NCBI GenBank assembly: GCA_009776965.1
Contig: WRMU01000019.1
Coordinates: 1 to 13,176 of the forward strand
From: Microgenomates group bacterium
GTDB lineage: Bacteria; Patescibacteriota; Microgenomatia; UBA1400; PJMF01
Length of the DNA stretch: 13,176 nt
Reading direction: 5' to 3'
A model generated the notes under the pieces. That model ran no database searches. It saw nothing but the letters and a program-made list of their open reading frames with translations, and was not told the origin of the DNA. Both the position numbers and the translations under genes were made by a program. Positions 13,091 to 13,176 of the stretch are shown here, piece after piece. How positions within the stretch are numbered: the first letter of the stretch is position 1; each line of letters starts with the position of its first letter.

Positions 13091-13176
13091 GGTCTAGTTC
13101 TAGTAAACTTATAAAAAGTAAAAAGTAATAGGAGCTGCCAAAAGAGGCAGAAGTAGATAAACCATATTTTAACAAA
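13087..13176 (-). CDS. Possible C-terminal end of an upstream membrane protein gene
   Basis: One minus-strand frame is open from the right edge and ends in a TGA that overlaps the uppS ATG as ATGA. The 29 residues are mostly hydrophobic and aromatic (WFIYFCLFWQLLLLF) and end in a basic tail (YKFTRTRP), as a last membrane helix with a cytoplasmic end would. The 4-bp stop/start overlap is typical of coupled genes. The stretch is short and T-rich on the coding strand, and other frames are also open, so this may be chance. Confidence 0.3.
   Translation of the reverse strand, partial: FVKIWFIYFCLFWQLLLLFTFYKFTRTRP
13097..13102 (-). promoter_or_regulatory. Weak -10 candidate for uppS
   Basis: TAGAAC on the minus strand ends 6 nt before the uppS ATG, the same spacing as the leaderless promoters elsewhere in the window. 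It matches only four of six bases and has no clear -35, so coupling to an upstream gene is an equally good explanation. Confidence 0.25.

Noticed and set aside
1..13176. UGA recoded as glycine (genetic code 25), given the CPR-like character
   Set aside because: TGA closes nrdR (10552-10554) and the preceding gene (10091-10093) exactly where family length or overlap predicts an end, and no gene needs to read through it.

Overview
The window looks like a compact bacterial genome of Candidate Phyla Radiation (Patescibacteria) type; this placement is an inference from gene content and packing, not from a marker phylogeny. The supports are very short intergenic spaces, overlapping convergent stops, a trimmed MiaB, a type IV pilin/PilD pair and a giant repetitive secreted protein. 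UGA is used as a stop (nrdR and the gene before it), so the UGA=Gly code of Gracilibacteria/Absconditabacteria does not apply. The + strand is G-rich almost throughout, whichever strand is coding.

Left third (1-3225): one very large minus-strand reading frame, open off the left edge. It encodes a secreted modular protein: a signal peptide, a module of about 315 residues, three Ig-like segments, a second copy of the module, and the start of another Ig-like segment. Its 5' end carries a (TA)10 tract. With 10 units the signal peptide frame has no ATG, GTG or TTG start ahead of its basic N-region. With 11 or 8 units it joins an ATG at 3163 that lies behind a near-consensus promoter. This looks like a phase-variation switch captured in its OFF state.

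Middle (3245-9260): a type IV pilin-like protein and its prepilin peptidase (+), miaB (-), rnpA (+), a ferritin-like/VIT1 iron protein (+), and a sugar-nucleotide operon (-) of mannose-1-phosphate guanylyltransferase followed by an NAD-dependent epimerase. The pilin, PilD and the large secreted protein probably form a surface or attachment locus. The sugar genes would supply glycan precursors, and UppS at the right end supplies the lipid carrier for them.

Right third (9296-13176): a small membrane-anchored protein (possibly DUF5667) translationally coupled to nrdR (+), then tsaD, coaD and uppS (-). Two copies of a roughly 145-bp terminal-inverted-repeat element, 96% identical in the core, sit at 9296-9442 and 12165-12306, next to the promoters of the GDP-mannose gene and coaD.

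A feature that recurs across the window is leaderless promoter architecture: for six genes a -10 hexamer ends exactly 6 or 7 nt before the ATG. This also fixes the true starts of the pilin, rnpA, the VIT1 gene and coaD, all of which have longer open frames upstream. I see no tRNA, rRNA or CRISPR array. No gap between genes exceeds 300 bases; the two longest (about 240 bp) are mostly filled by the inverted-repeat elements.
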